DNA from: Candidatus Competibacteraceae bacterium
GTDB taxonomy: Bacteria; Pseudomonadota; Gammaproteobacteria; Competibacterales; JAHEDQ01
Direction: 5' to 3'
Assembly: GCA_024641125.1 (NCBI GenBank)
Contig: JAHEDQ010000008.1
Location: forward strand, 1-47,412
DNA: 47,412 bases
Below are positions 1-11,250 of this stretch, piece after piece. The translations under genes were made by a program, and so were the position numbers. Each line of letters starts with the position of its first letter. Position 1 is the first letter of the stretch. Under the pieces are notes generated by a model. It had not been told where the DNA came from, searched no databases, and saw nothing but the letters and a program-made list of their open reading frames with translations.

Positions 1-1
1 C

Positions 2-565
2 AATGGTCATACCCCGGTCTATGAAGCGGCCAAGGGTGGCCATACCGCGCTGGTTAAATTCCTGATCGAACGCAACGCCGACGTCAATCTAGTGACGATG
101 GAGACGATTTCGCCGCTGACGGTGGCGGTCTACAACGGTCACACCGAACTCGTTCCACTCCTGCTCGGAGCCGGCGCCCGGGTGGATCTGGTCGACAACT
201 CGGGCAAGACGAGCGTGGTCTATGCGGCCGCCGGCAATTCAGCCGAGGCCCTGGGTCTCCTGCTGGACGCCGATGTCGCGGTGGACCAGCGTTACGGGAA
301 CGCACTGACCGCCCTCATGTGGGCATCGGGCTACGGGGCCAATGACAGCGTCCGATTGCTGCTGGACCGCGGCGCCGACCCCAACCTGGTGGATGACCGC
401 GGTCGCACCGCGCTGATGATGGCGGCCCAGAACGGTCACGGCGAGACCATCGATATCCTGAGCGGCGCTGGGGCCAGAACAGGCATCAAGGATCAGGCGG
501 GAAAGAGCGCGCTGGATCTGGCCCGGGAGGCCGGGCATCCAGACCTGATGCCCGGCGGTGGCTGA
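2..565 (+). CDS. Ankyrin-repeat protein, 5'-truncated by window edge
   Basis: The frame is open from base 2 (NGHTPVYEAAKGGHTALVKFLIERNADVN...) and continues into ORF 92..565; several ankyrin repeats (GHTELVPLLLGAGARVDL, GHGETIDILSGAGA). Confidence 0.9.
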   Translation, partial: NGHTPVYEAAKGGHTALVKFLIERNADVNLVTMETISPLTVAVYNGHTELVPLLLGAGARVDLVDNSGKTSVVYAAAGNSAEALGLLLDADVAVDQRYGNALTALMWASGYGANDSVRLLLDRGADPNLVDDRGRTALMMAAQNGHGETIDILSGAGARTGIKDQAGKSALDLAREAGHPDLMPGGG

Positions 566-573
566 CCGACCGG

Positions 574-1149
574 TCAGTTCGATCCCAGCGCCCCCAAGTA
601 AGCGGCGACTCCGACGATTTCCTCGTCGCTCATCGATCCCATCAGAGAGGATTTCGATGGAGAATTGTTGCGCGCCTTAGTCTTGAAGTTGCGCAAGGTG
701 AGTTCCAGGTACTGGGGGTGCTGTCCGGCCGCACGCGGCACCCGACTGTTACCTTCAAAACCGCTCAAATGACAGGCCACGCACTGCCCCGCGCTTATTG
801 AAGACAGGGCAATCTGTCGTTGTTCGGGCGTCGCCTGATAATCAATGCTCGGCCAGGCCTGCTCCGAGAAGTACTCGGCCAGCAGTTTCATCTCGGCCTT
901 CTCCAATCCCGAGGCCATGGGCCCCATGATGGGGTTGTCCCGCAGACCGGATTTGTAGTCCTTGAGCTGCACATAGAGATAGTAGAACTCCTGGCCAGCC
1001 AGAATGGGGTATTCGGGATTGGTCGAAGCGCCCTCCTCTCCGTGACACGAAAAGCAGGTCTGGAGCTGTTCCCGAACCGGCGCGAAAACGTCTTCCTCAG
1101 CCTGAGCCGTAAGACCGAGCAGGGCGAATACGAGCGGCAACAGGCGCAT
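574..1149 (-). CDS. Secreted di-heme class I cytochrome c (c4-like)
   Basis: Two CxxCH motifs (CFSCH, CVACH), signal peptide MRLLPLVFALLGLTAQA; start trimmed to the internal Met. Confidence 0.88.
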   Translation of the reverse strand: MRLLPLVFALLGLTAQAEEDVFAPVREQLQTCFSCHGEEGASTNPEYPILAGQEFYYLYVQLKDYKSGLRDNPIMGPMASGLEKAEMKLLAEYFSEQAWPSIDYQATPEQRQIALSSISAGQCVACHLSGFEGNSRVPRAAGQHPQYLELTLRNFKTKARNNSPSKSSLMGSMSDEEIVGVAAYLGALGSN

Positions 1150-1220
1150 AACAATTATCCTCTGCGTTTGTGTTTGCATAGACTGAGGGAGCGCATCCAT
1201 CAAATTCAGTCAGACGCAGC

Positions 1221-1242
1221 GCGGCCGCCCGAAGGCGGCCGC
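1221..1242 (-). other. GC-rich UUCG-loop hairpin between PQQ dehydrogenase and cytochrome c genes
   Basis: Perfect 9-bp stem gcggccgcc/ggcggccgc with TTCG loop on the minus strand; no strong T-tract. Confidence 0.6.
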
Positions 1243-1276
1243 GTTCCCGGGTCAGAAAACCGCCCCGTGAGTTGAC

Positions 1277-2998
1277 TCAGCGACCCGCAAGCTTGAAGGC
1301 AATGATTTCATTGCCCCGCGGGTAGTTGAGCTGCACGTTGCCGCCAGCGGCCACCACAATGTACTGGTTTCCACCCACATTGTACGAGGCCGGCGGTGCA
1401 TTGACCCCGGCTTTGGCCTTGTACTGCCAGAGAATTTCCCCGCTGGCCGAATCATAGGCCTTGAACAGCCCATTGCCCTCGCCGGTCAGAACAATGCCGC
1501 CACCGGTGGCCAGCACGCCTCCGATCATGGGCTGTTCGGTCTTGGCCTTCCAGCGGATCTTGCCGGTGTTGTAATCCACCGCACTGACGTTACCCCACTG
1601 CTGCTCGGTAGCGATGACCTTGAAGGCGCCACCCAGCCACAGCTTACCCTCGGGATAGGGTGTCTCTTCAACGTGATAGGTCATGGGCTGATGGAGATTG
1701 ATGGCGTAGGCCAGGTTCAGGCTGGGGTCGATCGCCATGGGCGACCATTCCACGCCCCCGTTGGCGCCCGGCAGCATGGGCGCGCCGTCTTTGGTGGGCA
1801 GGGTCCAGCGGCCGGTCTGGCTGACCATGGGGTCGGAAAATCGGATCAGACTGCAGTCGTCGGCCCGGTGAACGTAGACATACCCCGTCTTGCCACCATG
1901 CAGAATACCCTTGACCTGGTTGCCGGCCCCGTCATCCACCATGGTGATGATGGGTGGGCTGACCGCATCCAGATCCCATACGTCGTGGGCAATGTACTGG
2001 AAATGACACTGATAGCTGCCCGTCTCCAGATCCACCGCCACCAGGGAATCGGTGTACAGATTGTCGCCGGGGCGAATCGCCCCATAGAGATCCGGCGACG
2101 GGTTGCCCACCACGAAGTACACCATGCCGGTTTCCCGATCCACTGCCATGTTCTGCCAGACGCCGCCGCCCAGGGTCTTGTAGGGATCGCCGTTTTTCTC
2201 GTAGGCAACCCGCTCGGCGGTGATGTCCCGCATCATGTCGCGCCCGGTGGCATCATGGGTGGCCCAGACGCCCTTGGAGTCCTCCGGAACAGTGTCGAAA
2301 TTCCAGACCAACTCGCCGGTTTCGGCATCGTAGGCCTTGACGAAACCGCGTATTCCGTACTCGCCGCCATTGGTGCCAATCAGGATCTTGCCGTCCACCG
2401 CGGTGGGCGCCATGGTCTCGCTGTAGCCCAGTTCCGGATCGGCCAGTTCGACTTCCCATGCCTTTTCGCCGGTTTTGGCATTCAACGCCACCAGCTTGGC
2501 GTCCAGCGTACCCATGTACACCTTGTCACCATAGGGAAACACACCTCGATTGTTGGGTCCGCAACAGTAGGTGGTGATCGGCCCCATCTCGTGCTTGAAG
2601 TGCCAGAGCTGCTCACCGGTTTCGGCGTTCAGCGCATAGACATGATTGAAGGCGGTGGTGACATACATGATGCCGTTGACCACGATGGGCGTGGTCTCCA
2701 TGGACTCGACCACCTCGGTTTCGAATACCCAGGCTTTTTCCAGCGTATGCACATTTTCCCGGTTGATCTGCCGCGCCGGGTAGTAGCGGGTCTGTGCATA
2801 ATTGCCGTTGGTGTGCAGGAAGTTGTTGGCGTCCCCATATGCGTGATCAAGCATGTCCTGGGTCACCACATGCATGTCGCCGTACAACGTTCCACCCTGC
2901 ACTTCTTCGGCCGACGCACCTGCACAAAAAACCGTCATCAAAGCCACGCCGGACAGCGTCTGGCCAGTCCGCCGCATAGCATGTTTGCGAATCAGCAT
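1277..2998 (-). CDS. PQQ-dependent alcohol dehydrogenase (quinoprotein)
   Basis: Signal peptide, repeated beta-propeller blades ([26 protein letters not shown]), vicinal Cys pair [17 protein letters not shown] active-site segment. Confidence 0.92.
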   Translation of the reverse strand: MLIRKHAMRRTGQTLSGVALMTVFCAGASAEEVQGGTLYGDMHVVTQDMLDHAYGDANNFLHTNGNYAQTRYYPARQINRENVHTLEKAWVFETEVVESMETTPIVVNGIMYVTTAFNHVYALNAETGEQLWHFKHEMGPITTYCCGPNNRGVFPYGDKVYMGTLDAKLVALNAKTGEKAWEVELADPELGYSETMAPTAVDGKILIGTNGGEYGIRGFVKAYDAETGELVWNFDTVPEDSKGVWATHDATGRDMMRDITAERVAYEKNGDPYKTLGGGVWQNMAVDRETGMVYFVVGNPSPDLYGAIRPGDNLYTDSLVAVDLETGSYQCHFQYIAHDVWDLDAVSPPIITMVDDGAGNQVKGILHGGKTGYVYVHRADDCSLIRFSDPMVSQTGRWTLPTKDGAPMLPGANGGVEWSPMAIDPSLNLAYAINLHQPMTYHVEETPYPEGKLWLGGAFKVIATEQQWGNVSAVDYNTGKIRWKAKTEQPMIGGVLATGGGIVLTGEGNGLFKAYDSASGEILWQYKAKAGVNAPPASYNVGGNQYIVVAAGGNVQLNYPRGNEIIAFKLAGR

Positions 2999-3387
2999 TA
3001 CTCATCCCCCATTGATGGGCACAACACCCTTTTATAATTGGCGACGGGCAACTGTCTGAACCGCCCGTCGTCACCGGTAGCCGGTGTTTTCAACATAGCA
3101 GAGCGAGGGGTTTTCGCCAGTCGCACCGGCACCCGCCGGACGGCTCAGTGGCTCTGGCGTGGCCATTTCGAGGACTGCGCCGTAGCCGGGGAGTACACTT
3201 TGGCTGAGCCGGGTGTGTATGGGTGCCATCCGAGTCCACCGCGGAGATGCCTTGTGAGTGAACTGATCGATGCGCGAGGGCGAATTCGGGCGGCGGTGGG
3301 TGTCGCCGTTGGCCGGTCCGCCCTGCCCGCTTTGTTCCGGGAAATTCTTTTGCCGCCCATCGAAGGCGCCGGCTGAGCCGACGCCCG

Positions 3388-4887
3388 ATGCGCCTCTGGC
3401 GGATCGCAGCGGGGCTGTTGCTCACCGGAGCCTGCTGCGCCGTGTGGGCGGATGACCGACAAACCCCGGTACAGCTAGAAGCCCGCGAGGGCGAGGAATC
3501 CGAAGAATCTGAAGCGCCCGATCTGCTGGAACGCCTCACCGAAAGAAACGACAAACGCATCGAATTGGATCCCTATCGCATCGGACTTGCCGGGCGGCTT
3601 CTGAGTATCGGCGGACAATACGAGCTTGGCTACGAACGGATACACAGCGGCGGCCGACGTCCAGACCTGGAACTGCGGCGCGGCAGTGAATTGGCACAGG
3701 AACTTGAGCTGGAAGCGTTTTATCGTTTCGATTCTCACCAATCCGTATTCGCTCAGGGGCGGTTGGTCATGGTGGACGAGCGCTACGGGGAATCCGACGC
3801 CGATGAGCTGATCAAATACGCCGAGCGGGGGGAAATGTGGTACCGCTACGAGGCGATTGCCGGATCCGAATGGGTGTTTGACATTGGTCGAATCGACTAT
3901 CAGGACCCGCGCCACTGGTGGTGGGACGATGAACTGGACTCGGTTCGCATGACCTATGAGGGCGCTGGTCTGGTGTTCAGCGCCGCCCTGGCCAAGGAAC
4001 TGGGCGGCGTCAGAAGCAACCTGAACGTTCTGGCAGCGGACGAAAAGGGCGTGGTCCGCGGGCTGGCGGCGGTGAGCTGGACCTGGGCGGACAATCAATC
4101 GGCGCAGCTGTTTCTGCTGCATCAGAACGATGATTCTACCCGGTTGCAGCCGGACGATTTCGCCCGGCCCGATCAGGAGGACCCGTCCGATGCGAATCTG
4201 ACCTGGTTCGGTGGCCTTGTGACCGGCGTATTTGAGCTGCCCAGCCCGGGGCTTCTGGGCTATTGGCTGAACGGCGGTTGGGTGAAAGGAACCGAACACC
4301 TCACCGTTTTCGAGGACGAGCATGACGAGGGGTTGCGGGCAGAAGCCGTGCGCCGGCGAAAGGTCAATGGCTGGGCCATGGATGCCGGCCTGAGCTGGAT
4401 GCCGGACTGGTCCTGGGAGCCCCGTTTTTTCGCTGGCTACGCCTATGGTTCGGGGGATTCGGATCCAGAATCGAAACACGATAGAGCGTTTCGTCAAACC
4501 GGCCTGGAATCAAACGATGCCGGCTTCGGGGGCGTAGAAGAGTTCCCCAACTACGGCATTCTGATCAACCCGGAATTGTCAAACCTCGGTATCGCCACCG
4601 TGGGTGTCGGCGGCGCCCTGTTCCGGGCAAGTTCCCTGGATCTGGTCTATCACCACTATCGCCTGGCCGACCCGGCGGAGATCCTGCGGGATGCCAACAT
4701 CGAGGTGGAACTGACCGGAAACGACCGGGACTTCGGCCAGGCGCTGGACCTGGTGCTGGCACTAGAGGAATGGAAGCAGATAGAACTGTTGTTGACTGTT
4801 TCCGCCTTTCGGGCGGGTCGCGCCTTCGGCAGAGATCACGGCGAGATGAGCTATGGGGGATTCGCCGGTTTGCGCATTACCTTCTGA
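3388..4887 (+). CDS. Alginate-export (AlgE-like) outer-membrane beta-barrel protein
   Basis: Signal peptide, RGSELAQELELEAFYRF and DIGRIDYQDPRHWWWDDELDSVRMTYEG segments typical of the alginate export domain, C-terminal aromatic (GLRITF). Confidence 0.75.
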   Translation: MRLWRIAAGLLLTGACCAVWADDRQTPVQLEAREGEESEESEAPDLLERLTERNDKRIELDPYRIGLAGRLLSIGGQYELGYERIHSGGRRPDLELRRGSELAQELELEAFYRFDSHQSVFAQGRLVMVDERYGESDADELIKYAERGEMWYRYEAIAGSEWVFDIGRIDYQDPRHWWWDDELDSVRMTYEGAGLVFSAALAKELGGVRSNLNVLAADEKGVVRGLAAVSWTWADNQSAQLFLLHQNDDSTRLQPDDFARPDQEDPSDANLTWFGGLVTGVFELPSPGLLGYWLNGGWVKGTEHLTVFEDEHDEGLRAEAVRRRKVNGWAMDAGLSWMPDWSWEPRFFAGYAYGSGDSDPESKHDRAFRQTGLESNDAGFGGVEEFPNYGILINPELSNLGIATVGVGGALFRASSLDLVYHHYRLADPAEILRDANIEVELTGNDRDFGQALDLVLALEEWKQIELLLTVSAFRAGRAFGRDHGEMSYGGFAGLRITF

Positions 4888-4929
4888 TTAACAGTAACGC
4901 TCGCCACCCCAGGCCAGAGCGCGCTTGTT

Positions 4930-5478
4930 TCAGACGTGAGCGCGCAACAGTTCGCGGCGATAGTACTTGAGCTCTTCAATGGAATCCCGCACATCATCCA
5001 GTGCCAGATGAGTTGAGCTTTTACCAAACCCCGGCAGGTCCGGATACCAACGCCGGGACAACTCCTTCAAAGTGCTCACATCCAGGTTGCGGTAGTGGAA
5101 ATAGCGCTCCAGGTCCGGCATCCAATTGACCAGAAAGCGCCGGTCCTGACAGATCGTGTTGCCGCACATGGGCGAAGCGCCGGCCGGCACCCAGTGAGAC
5201 AGAAATTCGACGGTACGACGCTCGGCCTCCTGAGCGCTGATGCGGCTGTCGTGGACCCGTTGCGCCAGCCCCGATTTGGCATGCTGCCGGGTATTCCATT
5301 CATCCATGCCCTGCAGCCGATAGTCGGCCTGATGAACGGCGAACGCGGGCCCCTCGGCGAGAACGTTGAGTTCTTTGTCGGTGACCACCGTGGCGATTTC
5401 GATGATGCGATCATGGAGCGGATCAAGACCGGTCATTTCCAGGTCGATCCAGATCAGGTTGAGCGGGTCTTGGGGCAT
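4930..5478 (-). CDS. orn: Oligoribonuclease
   Basis: [27 protein letters not shown] (ExoI DEDDh motif), [12 protein letters not shown]. Confidence 0.96.
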   Translation of the reverse strand: MPQDPLNLIWIDLEMTGLDPLHDRIIEIATVVTDKELNVLAEGPAFAVHQADYRLQGMDEWNTRQHAKSGLAQRVHDSRISAQEAERRTVEFLSHWVPAGASPMCGNTICQDRRFLVNWMPDLERYFHYRNLDVSTLKELSRRWYPDLPGFGKSSTHLALDDVRDSIEELKYYRRELLRAHV

Positions 5479-5588
5479 GCGGCTTTCCTCGGCGGCCGGG
5501 CTGTGGTGTCCGGTTGCGCGGGATTGTAGCAGAGGCTACGCTCAGCCCTGTATGGCGCCGACCGGCGCGGATCGATCGGGAGTGGGAC

Positions 5589-5885
5589 ATGCTCAAGGCT
5601 CTGAACCTGACGTTGCTGATGGTACTGCCGGCTGCCGCATTGGCGGAAGATCCCGCCGCCGGCCGCACCCTGCATGAGGACAATTGTGTCGCCTGCCACA
5701 CATCTCTTATGGACGGCAATCCCGACGAGATGTATCTACGGGACAACCGCTTCGTACAAACCTACCCCAGCCTGGTCACTCAGGTGCGGCGCTGCGAGGT
5801 CAACCTGAACCTGCAGTGGTTCGACGAGGACGTGGACAATGTGGCAGCATATTTGAACGAGGCGTTTTACAAACTGCCCCGTTGA
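5589..5885 (+). CDS. Small mono-heme cytochrome c-like protein
   Basis: Signal peptide MLKALNLTLLMVLPAAALA, CVACH motif. Confidence 0.8.
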   Translation: MLKALNLTLLMVLPAAALAEDPAAGRTLHEDNCVACHTSLMDGNPDEMYLRDNRFVQTYPSLVTQVRRCEVNLNLQWFDEDVDNVAAYLNEAFYKLPR

Positions 5886-5897
5886 TCCCGCGCCTCC

Positions 5898-6923
5898 ATG
5901 GCGAAGCGCAGACTGACTGGGCAACAGGTTCGCCGTATCCAACAATCCCGGGCTGCGCGCCGGGAGGCGGCCCGCCACCGCATTGATCGGCGTCTGGACG
6001 CCGGCGACGGCCTGGGACCCGAAACCCCGGGCGTCGTTATCACCAGTTTTGGTCATACCCTGGTGGTCGAATGCGATGACGGGACATTGCATCGCTGCGT
6101 CGCCCGCCGGACATTGGACACTCCGGTCTGCGGGGACCGGGTCTTCTGGCAGGCGTCGACCGAGACGGAAGGTGTCATCGTCGCGCTGGAACATCGCCGA
6201 TCGATTCTGGCCCGGCCAGACCACAGCGGTCGCAGCAAACCCCTGGCGGTCAACATCGACCGGGTGCTGGTGGTCATTGCGCCCCGACCGGAACCCAGTG
6301 AAGCCCTGGTGGACCGATACCTGGCTGCGGTCGCAGCCATGGGTGTTGAAGCGCTGCTCGTGATCAACAAAACCGATTTGCTCCAGGATGCCGTCAGCAA
6401 CACGCTGACAGAGCGTATTGCCGTGTACGAGCGCATCGGCTATCGGTTATTGCGGGTCAGCACCAAACGGGGCGAGGGCCTTACCACCTTGAGTGAAGCC
6501 ATGCGCCGGGGCACCAGCATACTGTTGGGCCAGTCCGGTGTGGGAAAATCATCGCTCGTCAAAGCTTTGCTGCCACACCGGGAGATCGCCATCCGGGCAA
6601 TCTCGCAAACCACTGGTTTAGGCACGCATACCACCACCAATGCCACCCTTTATCATCTCGACACGGGCGGTGGGCTGATCGACTCCCCCGGTGTTCGCGG
6701 ATTTGAACCAGCACTGACCGCGGATCAGGTGGCCAACGGATATCGCGAGCTTGCCGCTTTCCTGGGCCACTGCAGGTTCTCCAACTGCAGCCACACGGTG
6801 GAACCGCAGTGTGCGCTGAAACAAGCCGTTGAGGCGGGCACGGTGGATCGGCGACGCTTCGCCAGTTTCCTGGAACTGCAGGCTCAAGCCAATGCGCGAG
6901 AGGAGCTGAAACATCCCGCCTGA
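5898..6923 (+). CDS. rsgA: Ribosome small-subunit-dependent GTPase A
   Basis: Circularly permuted GTPase: NKTDLL, GQSGVGKSSLV, DSPGVRGF, Cys/His zinc region CRFSNCSH...C. Confidence 0.96.
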   Translation: MAKRRLTGQQVRRIQQSRAARREAARHRIDRRLDAGDGLGPETPGVVITSFGHTLVVECDDGTLHRCVARRTLDTPVCGDRVFWQASTETEGVIVALEHRRSILARPDHSGRSKPLAVNIDRVLVVIAPRPEPSEALVDRYLAAVAAMGVEALLVINKTDLLQDAVSNTLTERIAVYERIGYRLLRVSTKRGEGLTTLSEAMRRGTSILLGQSGVGKSSLVKALLPHREIAIRAISQTTGLGTHTTTNATLYHLDTGGGLIDSPGVRGFEPALTADQVANGYRELAAFLGHCRFSNCSHTVEPQCALKQAVEAGTVDRRRFASFLELQAQANAREELKHPA

Positions 6924-7027
6924 AACCGCCTTCCCTGGCTTGGGATTTGCCTCTTTTCCAATCAAGTGGCGTCGATCGGCCCCAGCGGTCACGTCCTTCT
7001 ACGACCGAACCGATGGGAGTCGAATAC

Positions 7028-7669
7028 ATGCCCGCAATCTCCGACGCGCTGCTCAGGGAGGGCACGGCCGAATTGTTGAGCAAGGTCCACCGGCGCCTCT
7101 CCAAGCTGGGCGATCCGGTCGATGTAAATACATTCGGGCGGATCGAAGACCTTCTTGCGCACACCCGCAAATACCCGGATCCCTTGCTGGAAGCCCTTGC
7201 CTTCGCCCTGGCCCGGGAGTGTGGCCTGCAACAACCGGGCGACAGCGATGAGGCTGTGGCAAACAAACCCGACGATGCCAGCCCGGCCGACACCGGTGCA
7301 GTCAGTCCAGAGGAAGGGACCGAGGCGGCAAATGAACGCCGGACTCGCGCTGCGCAAAGGGCCCGGGAGCTGGAACAAACCCTGGTGAAGCAGAAGGCCA
7401 GATCCGCAGCCAGAGCGCGGCGACGGCAGAGCACCACACCCGCCGCCGTAGAGCAAGCCGTTCAGTCGGTCCTGGATGGCAGCCCGGTCGACGCCAGACC
7501 TCAGACGCACACAGCCGACGCGACCAAGGGTCGCGGTTCTCGAATGGGCCGCCTGGTCAAGGGGCTTATTGGCGCTGGTCGCACCACGGATGCCGAGATC
7601 AGCCGGCCAGGGTCAGCCGAAGGGCCAAAGAAAAAGATCATGTATCGGGGGCGGGTGATCGAGATCTAG
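7028..7669 (+). CDS. Hypothetical protein; Arg/Ala-rich coiled middle, basic C-terminus ending KKKIMYRGRVIEI
   Basis: Open frame between rsgA and the HIT gene; no family recognised. Confidence 0.6.
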   Translation: MPAISDALLREGTAELLSKVHRRLSKLGDPVDVNTFGRIEDLLAHTRKYPDPLLEALAFALARECGLQQPGDSDEAVANKPDDASPADTGAVSPEEGTEAANERRTRAAQRARELEQTLVKQKARSAARARRRQSTTPAAVEQAVQSVLDGSPVDARPQTHTADATKGRGSRMGRLVKGLIGAGRTTDAEISRPGSAEGPKKKIMYRGRVIEI

Positions 7670-7711
7670 CGGATGTGAGGGGCCGGGTTTTGCCTCGGGT
7701 GAGACAGTCGC

Positions 7712-8056
7712 TCAGCCCGGTGGCCAACCCATACGCCGTCCAGCCATCAGATGAAGATGGACATGGAACACGTCCTGACCTCCATCCTCGTTACAATTGA
7801 CCAGTGTCCGATAGCCGGACTCGGCAAATCCCTCGTCGGCGGCGATCTGCTTGGCGGCCAGATACATGTCCCCCACCAGCGCAATCGTTTGCTCGTCTAA
7901 ATCGTTCAAAGTGGCGATGTGCCGTTTCGGCACCACCAGCAGATGTTTTGGCGCCTGGGGATTCACGTCCCGAAACGCCACCACCGTGCCGGTCTCATAG
8001 ACCTTGTCGGCGGGAATCTCACCGGCGACGATACGACAAAAAATACAGTCGGCCAT
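7712..8056 (-). CDS. HIT-family (HINT-like) nucleotide-binding protein
   Basis: CIFCRIVAGEIPADKVYE and histidine triad HVHLHLM. Confidence 0.95.
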   Translation of the reverse strand: MADCIFCRIVAGEIPADKVYETGTVVAFRDVNPQAPKHLLVVPKRHIATLNDLDEQTIALVGDMYLAAKQIAADEGFAESGYRTLVNCNEDGGQDVFHVHLHLMAGRRMGWPPG

Positions 8057-8073
8057 AGGGGTTCACGCCCTCC

Positions 8074-8670
8074 TCATAAATTCGTACGACCTGCCATGGC
8101 ATGGGATAAAGTGCCGCTGTCCACATACCCCAACTCGCCGCCCAGCGGCACCCCGTGCGCGATGCGGGTGGCCCTGATCTCCCGGGCCCTGGCCATCTCG
8201 CTAATGTAGTGCGCGGTGGCTTCACCCTCCACGGTGGGATTGGTGGCGAGAATGAGTTCGCTCACCGCGCCTTCATCCAGCCGGGCTTCCAGTCGTTCCA
8301 GTTCCAGCTCTTCGGGCCCGATCCCGTCCAGGGGCGACAGGTGGCCCATAAGCACGAAATACAGGCCGTTGAATCCGGTCGCGTGTTCAATAGCGGCGAC
8401 GTCGGCGGGGGTCTCCACCACACAAACAAGACTGCGATCGCGGTGCCCGCTGGCGCAAATGTCACAAACCTGGTTCTCACTGAGATTACGGCACAGGCTG
8501 CAGTGCGCGATCCGCTCCACCGCCTGGATCAGCTTCTCCGACAGTCGCCGGGCACCCTCCGGGTCCCGCTCCAGCAGATGGAACGCCATGCGCTGGGCGC
8601 CCTTGGAACCCACGCCAGGCAGGCAACGCAGCGCCTCCACCAACTCGCCCAACAGCCGGGACTGAAACAT
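8074..8670 (-). CDS. recR: Recombination mediator RecR
   Basis: [17 protein letters not shown], four-Cys zinc finger [16 protein letters not shown], Toprim [14 protein letters not shown]. Confidence 0.96.
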   Translation of the reverse strand: MFQSRLLGELVEALRCLPGVGSKGAQRMAFHLLERDPEGARRLSEKLIQAVERIAHCSLCRNLSENQVCDICASGHRDRSLVCVVETPADVAAIEHATGFNGLYFVLMGHLSPLDGIGPEELELERLEARLDEGAVSELILATNPTVEGEATAHYISEMARAREIRATRIAHGVPLGGELGYVDSGTLSHAMAGRTNL

Positions 8671-8689
8671 GCTCTCCTAGCCCGCCGCC

Positions 8690-9010
8690 CTAGAACAACT
8701 TGCCCAGATCGCCCGGCAAACCCAGGCCGGCGGTCATGTCGCCCATGCGCTCCTTGGTGGTCTTTTCCACCTTGTGCACGGCATCATTGATGGCCGCCGC
8801 CACCAGATCCTCCAGCATATCCCGGTCTTCCCCCATCAGACTCGGGTCTATGCTCACCCGGCGCGCTTCGTGGCGGCCGGTGAGAACGACTTTCACCAGC
8901 CCTCCGCCGGATTCGCCCTCGATCTCCATCGACGCAAGCTCTTCCTGCGCTTTCTGCAGATCGGCCTGCATCTTCTGCGCTTGCTTCATCAGGTTGCCCA
9001 AACCGCCTTT
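8690..9010 (-). CDS. ybaB: YbaB/EbfC nucleoid-associated protein
   Basis: [26 protein letters not shown]; located between recR and dnaX as expected. Confidence 0.94.
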   Translation of the reverse strand, partial: KGGLGNLMKQAQKMQADLQKAQEELASMEIEGESGGGLVKVVLTGRHEARRVSIDPSLMGEDRDMLEDLVAAAINDAVHKVEKTTKERMGDMTAGLGLPGDLGKLF

Positions 9011-9084
9011 CATGGCGTCATCCTCGCTGCCAAAATTTGGAAACACAAAAAACAAGATAACCGCCGCAACGGCCGGTTGCCCCG

Positions 9085-11070
9085 TCAGTCCAGGGGCTTG
9101 ATCGACCCGTCCACGATGGTGGCACCAAAGCGCGTCTCTAATTCCCGTATCAGCGGATCGCTTTCGATGTTGCGTTCGGCCTCTCTTTGGCGCTCAGCTT
9201 CGCGTGCCGCACGCCGCGCCGCGGGCGTGCAGACGCCCGGGTCGCCCGTTTCTATCTGAATCTCAACACTGTGGCCGAGCAGGCGCGCGAACACCTGCTG
9301 CAGTCCCCGCTCGGTGCGCTGACTGCGCAAATGCGCCTGACCCGCATCCACCATCAGGGTGACCCGGCTCTGATCACAAGCGGTCAACACGCAATGACTT
9401 GCCAGCTCCCTGGCCACGCCCTTGAACGGCAGTGCCTGGAACAAGGTATCCCAGTCGGCATCGGCCAGCCCGTCCGGCCCCGGAATCGGCAGTGGGGAAT
9501 CTGCATCCACCGCTTGTGATTGCAGCGGCGCAGGCACCCTGTCTACAGGCGCAGACTGCGGATCGTCGCTGTCCCCAAGCGCTGGTAACGGCGGCACCTC
9601 GACACCCGCCGCCGAAGTGGCGGGTTCGGTTAAGGGTTCCGCGCGTCGCGGGAGTTCCACCACCGGCGCCGTTTGTTCCGATACCCTGGCCTGTATCCGG
9701 GTCGCACCGGCTGAACCACTGCCCTGATTCCGCGTCGGCGAAACATCAATGCTCATAGCATGGTTCAGCGCCTGCTTTGCCAGACCGGCGCGGCCCGCGC
9801 TGCGGTGCCGATCCGGCCCATCCGCCGACACGGGCACGACGCTGGACTCGTTGGCCGCGGGCCCCGTGTCCAGCGCCGTGCCCGGGGCAACCGGGCGGCC
9901 CGGACCCAAGTCGGGGACCCGAGGGTTCGGAGCAGAACGGGTTGCGGTTGTGGATCCTGGGCCGGGCATGGCAGTGGCGTCGCCATCCTCCGGGATAAAG
10001 GCCAGCATCCGCAGCAGTATCATCTCCATTCCGCCCCGACACTCCGGCGACAGGGGCAAATCGCGACGGCCGATGAGTCCAATCTGATAAAACAACTGAA
10101 CGTCTTCGGGAGACAGCATCGCGGCCAGGCGCCGCAAATCCTCCGGCTCGGCGACAAAATCGTCCACCGCCTCCGGCGCCACCTGCACCAGTGCCACCCG
10201 CTGCAGCAGCGTCACCAGATCTGCCAGCACCTGCTCATAGTCCGGCGCCATGGCGTCCAACTGTGCCACGGTGTTCAGCACCGCAGACCCGTCCCGGGCC
10301 GCCAGAGCCTCCAGCAGGGTCAGTACATGCCTCGGATCGATGCTGCCCAGCATGTCCGCCACCTGGGCGGCGGCGAGTTCTCCCCCGCCGAATGAAATGG
10401 CTTGATCCAGCAAACTCAACGCGTCACGCATACTGCCATCGGCCGAACGGGCAACTTGGCTGACCGCCGCCCGATCGTAAACGATGTTTTCCTGGGTCAG
10501 GATTACGGCCAGGTGATCCGCGATCAAGCCCGGAGCAAGGCTCCGCAGGTTGAACTGAAGGCAGCGGGACAAGATGGTGACCGGCAGCTTTTGCGGGTCG
10601 GTGGTGGCCAGCAGAAATTTTACGTGAGGCGGCGGCTCTTCCAGGGTCTTCAGCAATGCGTTGAAGCTGCTCTTGGAGAACATGTGCACTTCGTCGATGA
10701 GGTACACTTTGAATCGGCCCCGGGCGGGGGCGTACTGGATATTGTCCAGCAGGTCCCGAGTATCGTCGACGCCGGTCCGGGACGCGGCGTCCACTTCGAT
10801 CAGATCGACGAAGCGCCCGGCATCGATGTCCAGACAGGCCTGACAGGCCCCACAGGGCTTGGAGCTGACGCCCCGCTCGCAGTTCAGGGCCTTGGCGAGT
10901 ATCCGTGCCAGGCTGGTCTTGCCTACGCCGCGGGTCCCGGTGAACAAAAACGCGTGGTGGACCCGATCATGGTCCAGGGCGTTGCTGAGCGCCCGCACGA
11001 CGTGCTCCTGTCCCACCATTTCCTCGAAGCGCCGCGGACGCCACTTGCGTGCAAGTACCTGGTAGCTCAT
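9085..11070 (-). CDS. dnaX: DNA polymerase III subunit tau/gamma
   Basis: [45 protein letters not shown], zinc Cys cluster, SRC sensor; start trimmed to MSYQV. Confidence 0.96.
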   Translation of the reverse strand: MSYQVLARKWRPRRFEEMVGQEHVVRALSNALDHDRVHHAFLFTGTRGVGKTSLARILAKALNCERGVSSKPCGACQACLDIDAGRFVDLIEVDAASRTGVDDTRDLLDNIQYAPARGRFKVYLIDEVHMFSKSSFNALLKTLEEPPPHVKFLLATTDPQKLPVTILSRCLQFNLRSLAPGLIADHLAVILTQENIVYDRAAVSQVARSADGSMRDALSLLDQAISFGGGELAAAQVADMLGSIDPRHVLTLLEALAARDGSAVLNTVAQLDAMAPDYEQVLADLVTLLQRVALVQVAPEAVDDFVAEPEDLRRLAAMLSPEDVQLFYQIGLIGRRDLPLSPECRGGMEMILLRMLAFIPEDGDATAMPGPGSTTATRSAPNPRVPDLGPGRPVAPGTALDTGPAANESSVVPVSADGPDRHRSAGRAGLAKQALNHAMSIDVSPTRNQGSGSAGATRIQARVSEQTAPVVELPRRAEPLTEPATSAAGVEVPPLPALGDSDDPQSAPVDRVPAPLQSQAVDADSPLPIPGPDGLADADWDTLFQALPFKGVARELASHCVLTACDQSRVTLMVDAGQAHLRSQRTERGLQQVFARLLGHSVEIQIETGDPGVCTPAARRAAREAERQREAERNIESDPLIRELETRFGATIVDGSIKPLD

Positions 11071-11135
11071 GGGAGGTGGAATGGCCCCCTGGGGCAAAAC
11101 GCACGATAGGCAGTCGTTCGGAACTATACAAGAAT

Positions 11136-11250
11136 GGTGGCAATCCGTACCAGCCACACCCCGGCGCCCGAAGCCACTGTTACCGTTGCTCCCTTCCGGG
11201 CCTGGCGGGGTTCACAGTTTCTCGTCGCGAGGGGACCGGTACGGATCACC
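11136..11250 (-). ncRNA. ffs: Bacterial small SRP RNA (4.5S-type)
   Basis: Minus strand contains the SRP RNA core ccgccaggcccggaagggagcaacggtaacag; termini pair (ggtgatccgtacc / ggtacggattgccacc); adjacent upstream of dnaX. Confidence 0.92.

Noticed and set aside
1673-3037. 454-aa plus-strand ORF
   Set aside because: Entirely antisense to the clear PQQ dehydrogenase; high-GC shadow ORF with no recognisable motif.
3475-4497. 340-aa minus-strand ORF
   Set aside because: Antisense to the AlgE-like porin.
9085-11070. Programmed frameshift site in dnaX
   Set aside because: No A-AAA-AAG-type slippery heptamer noticed in the coding strand, so tau/gamma frameshifting is not supported here.
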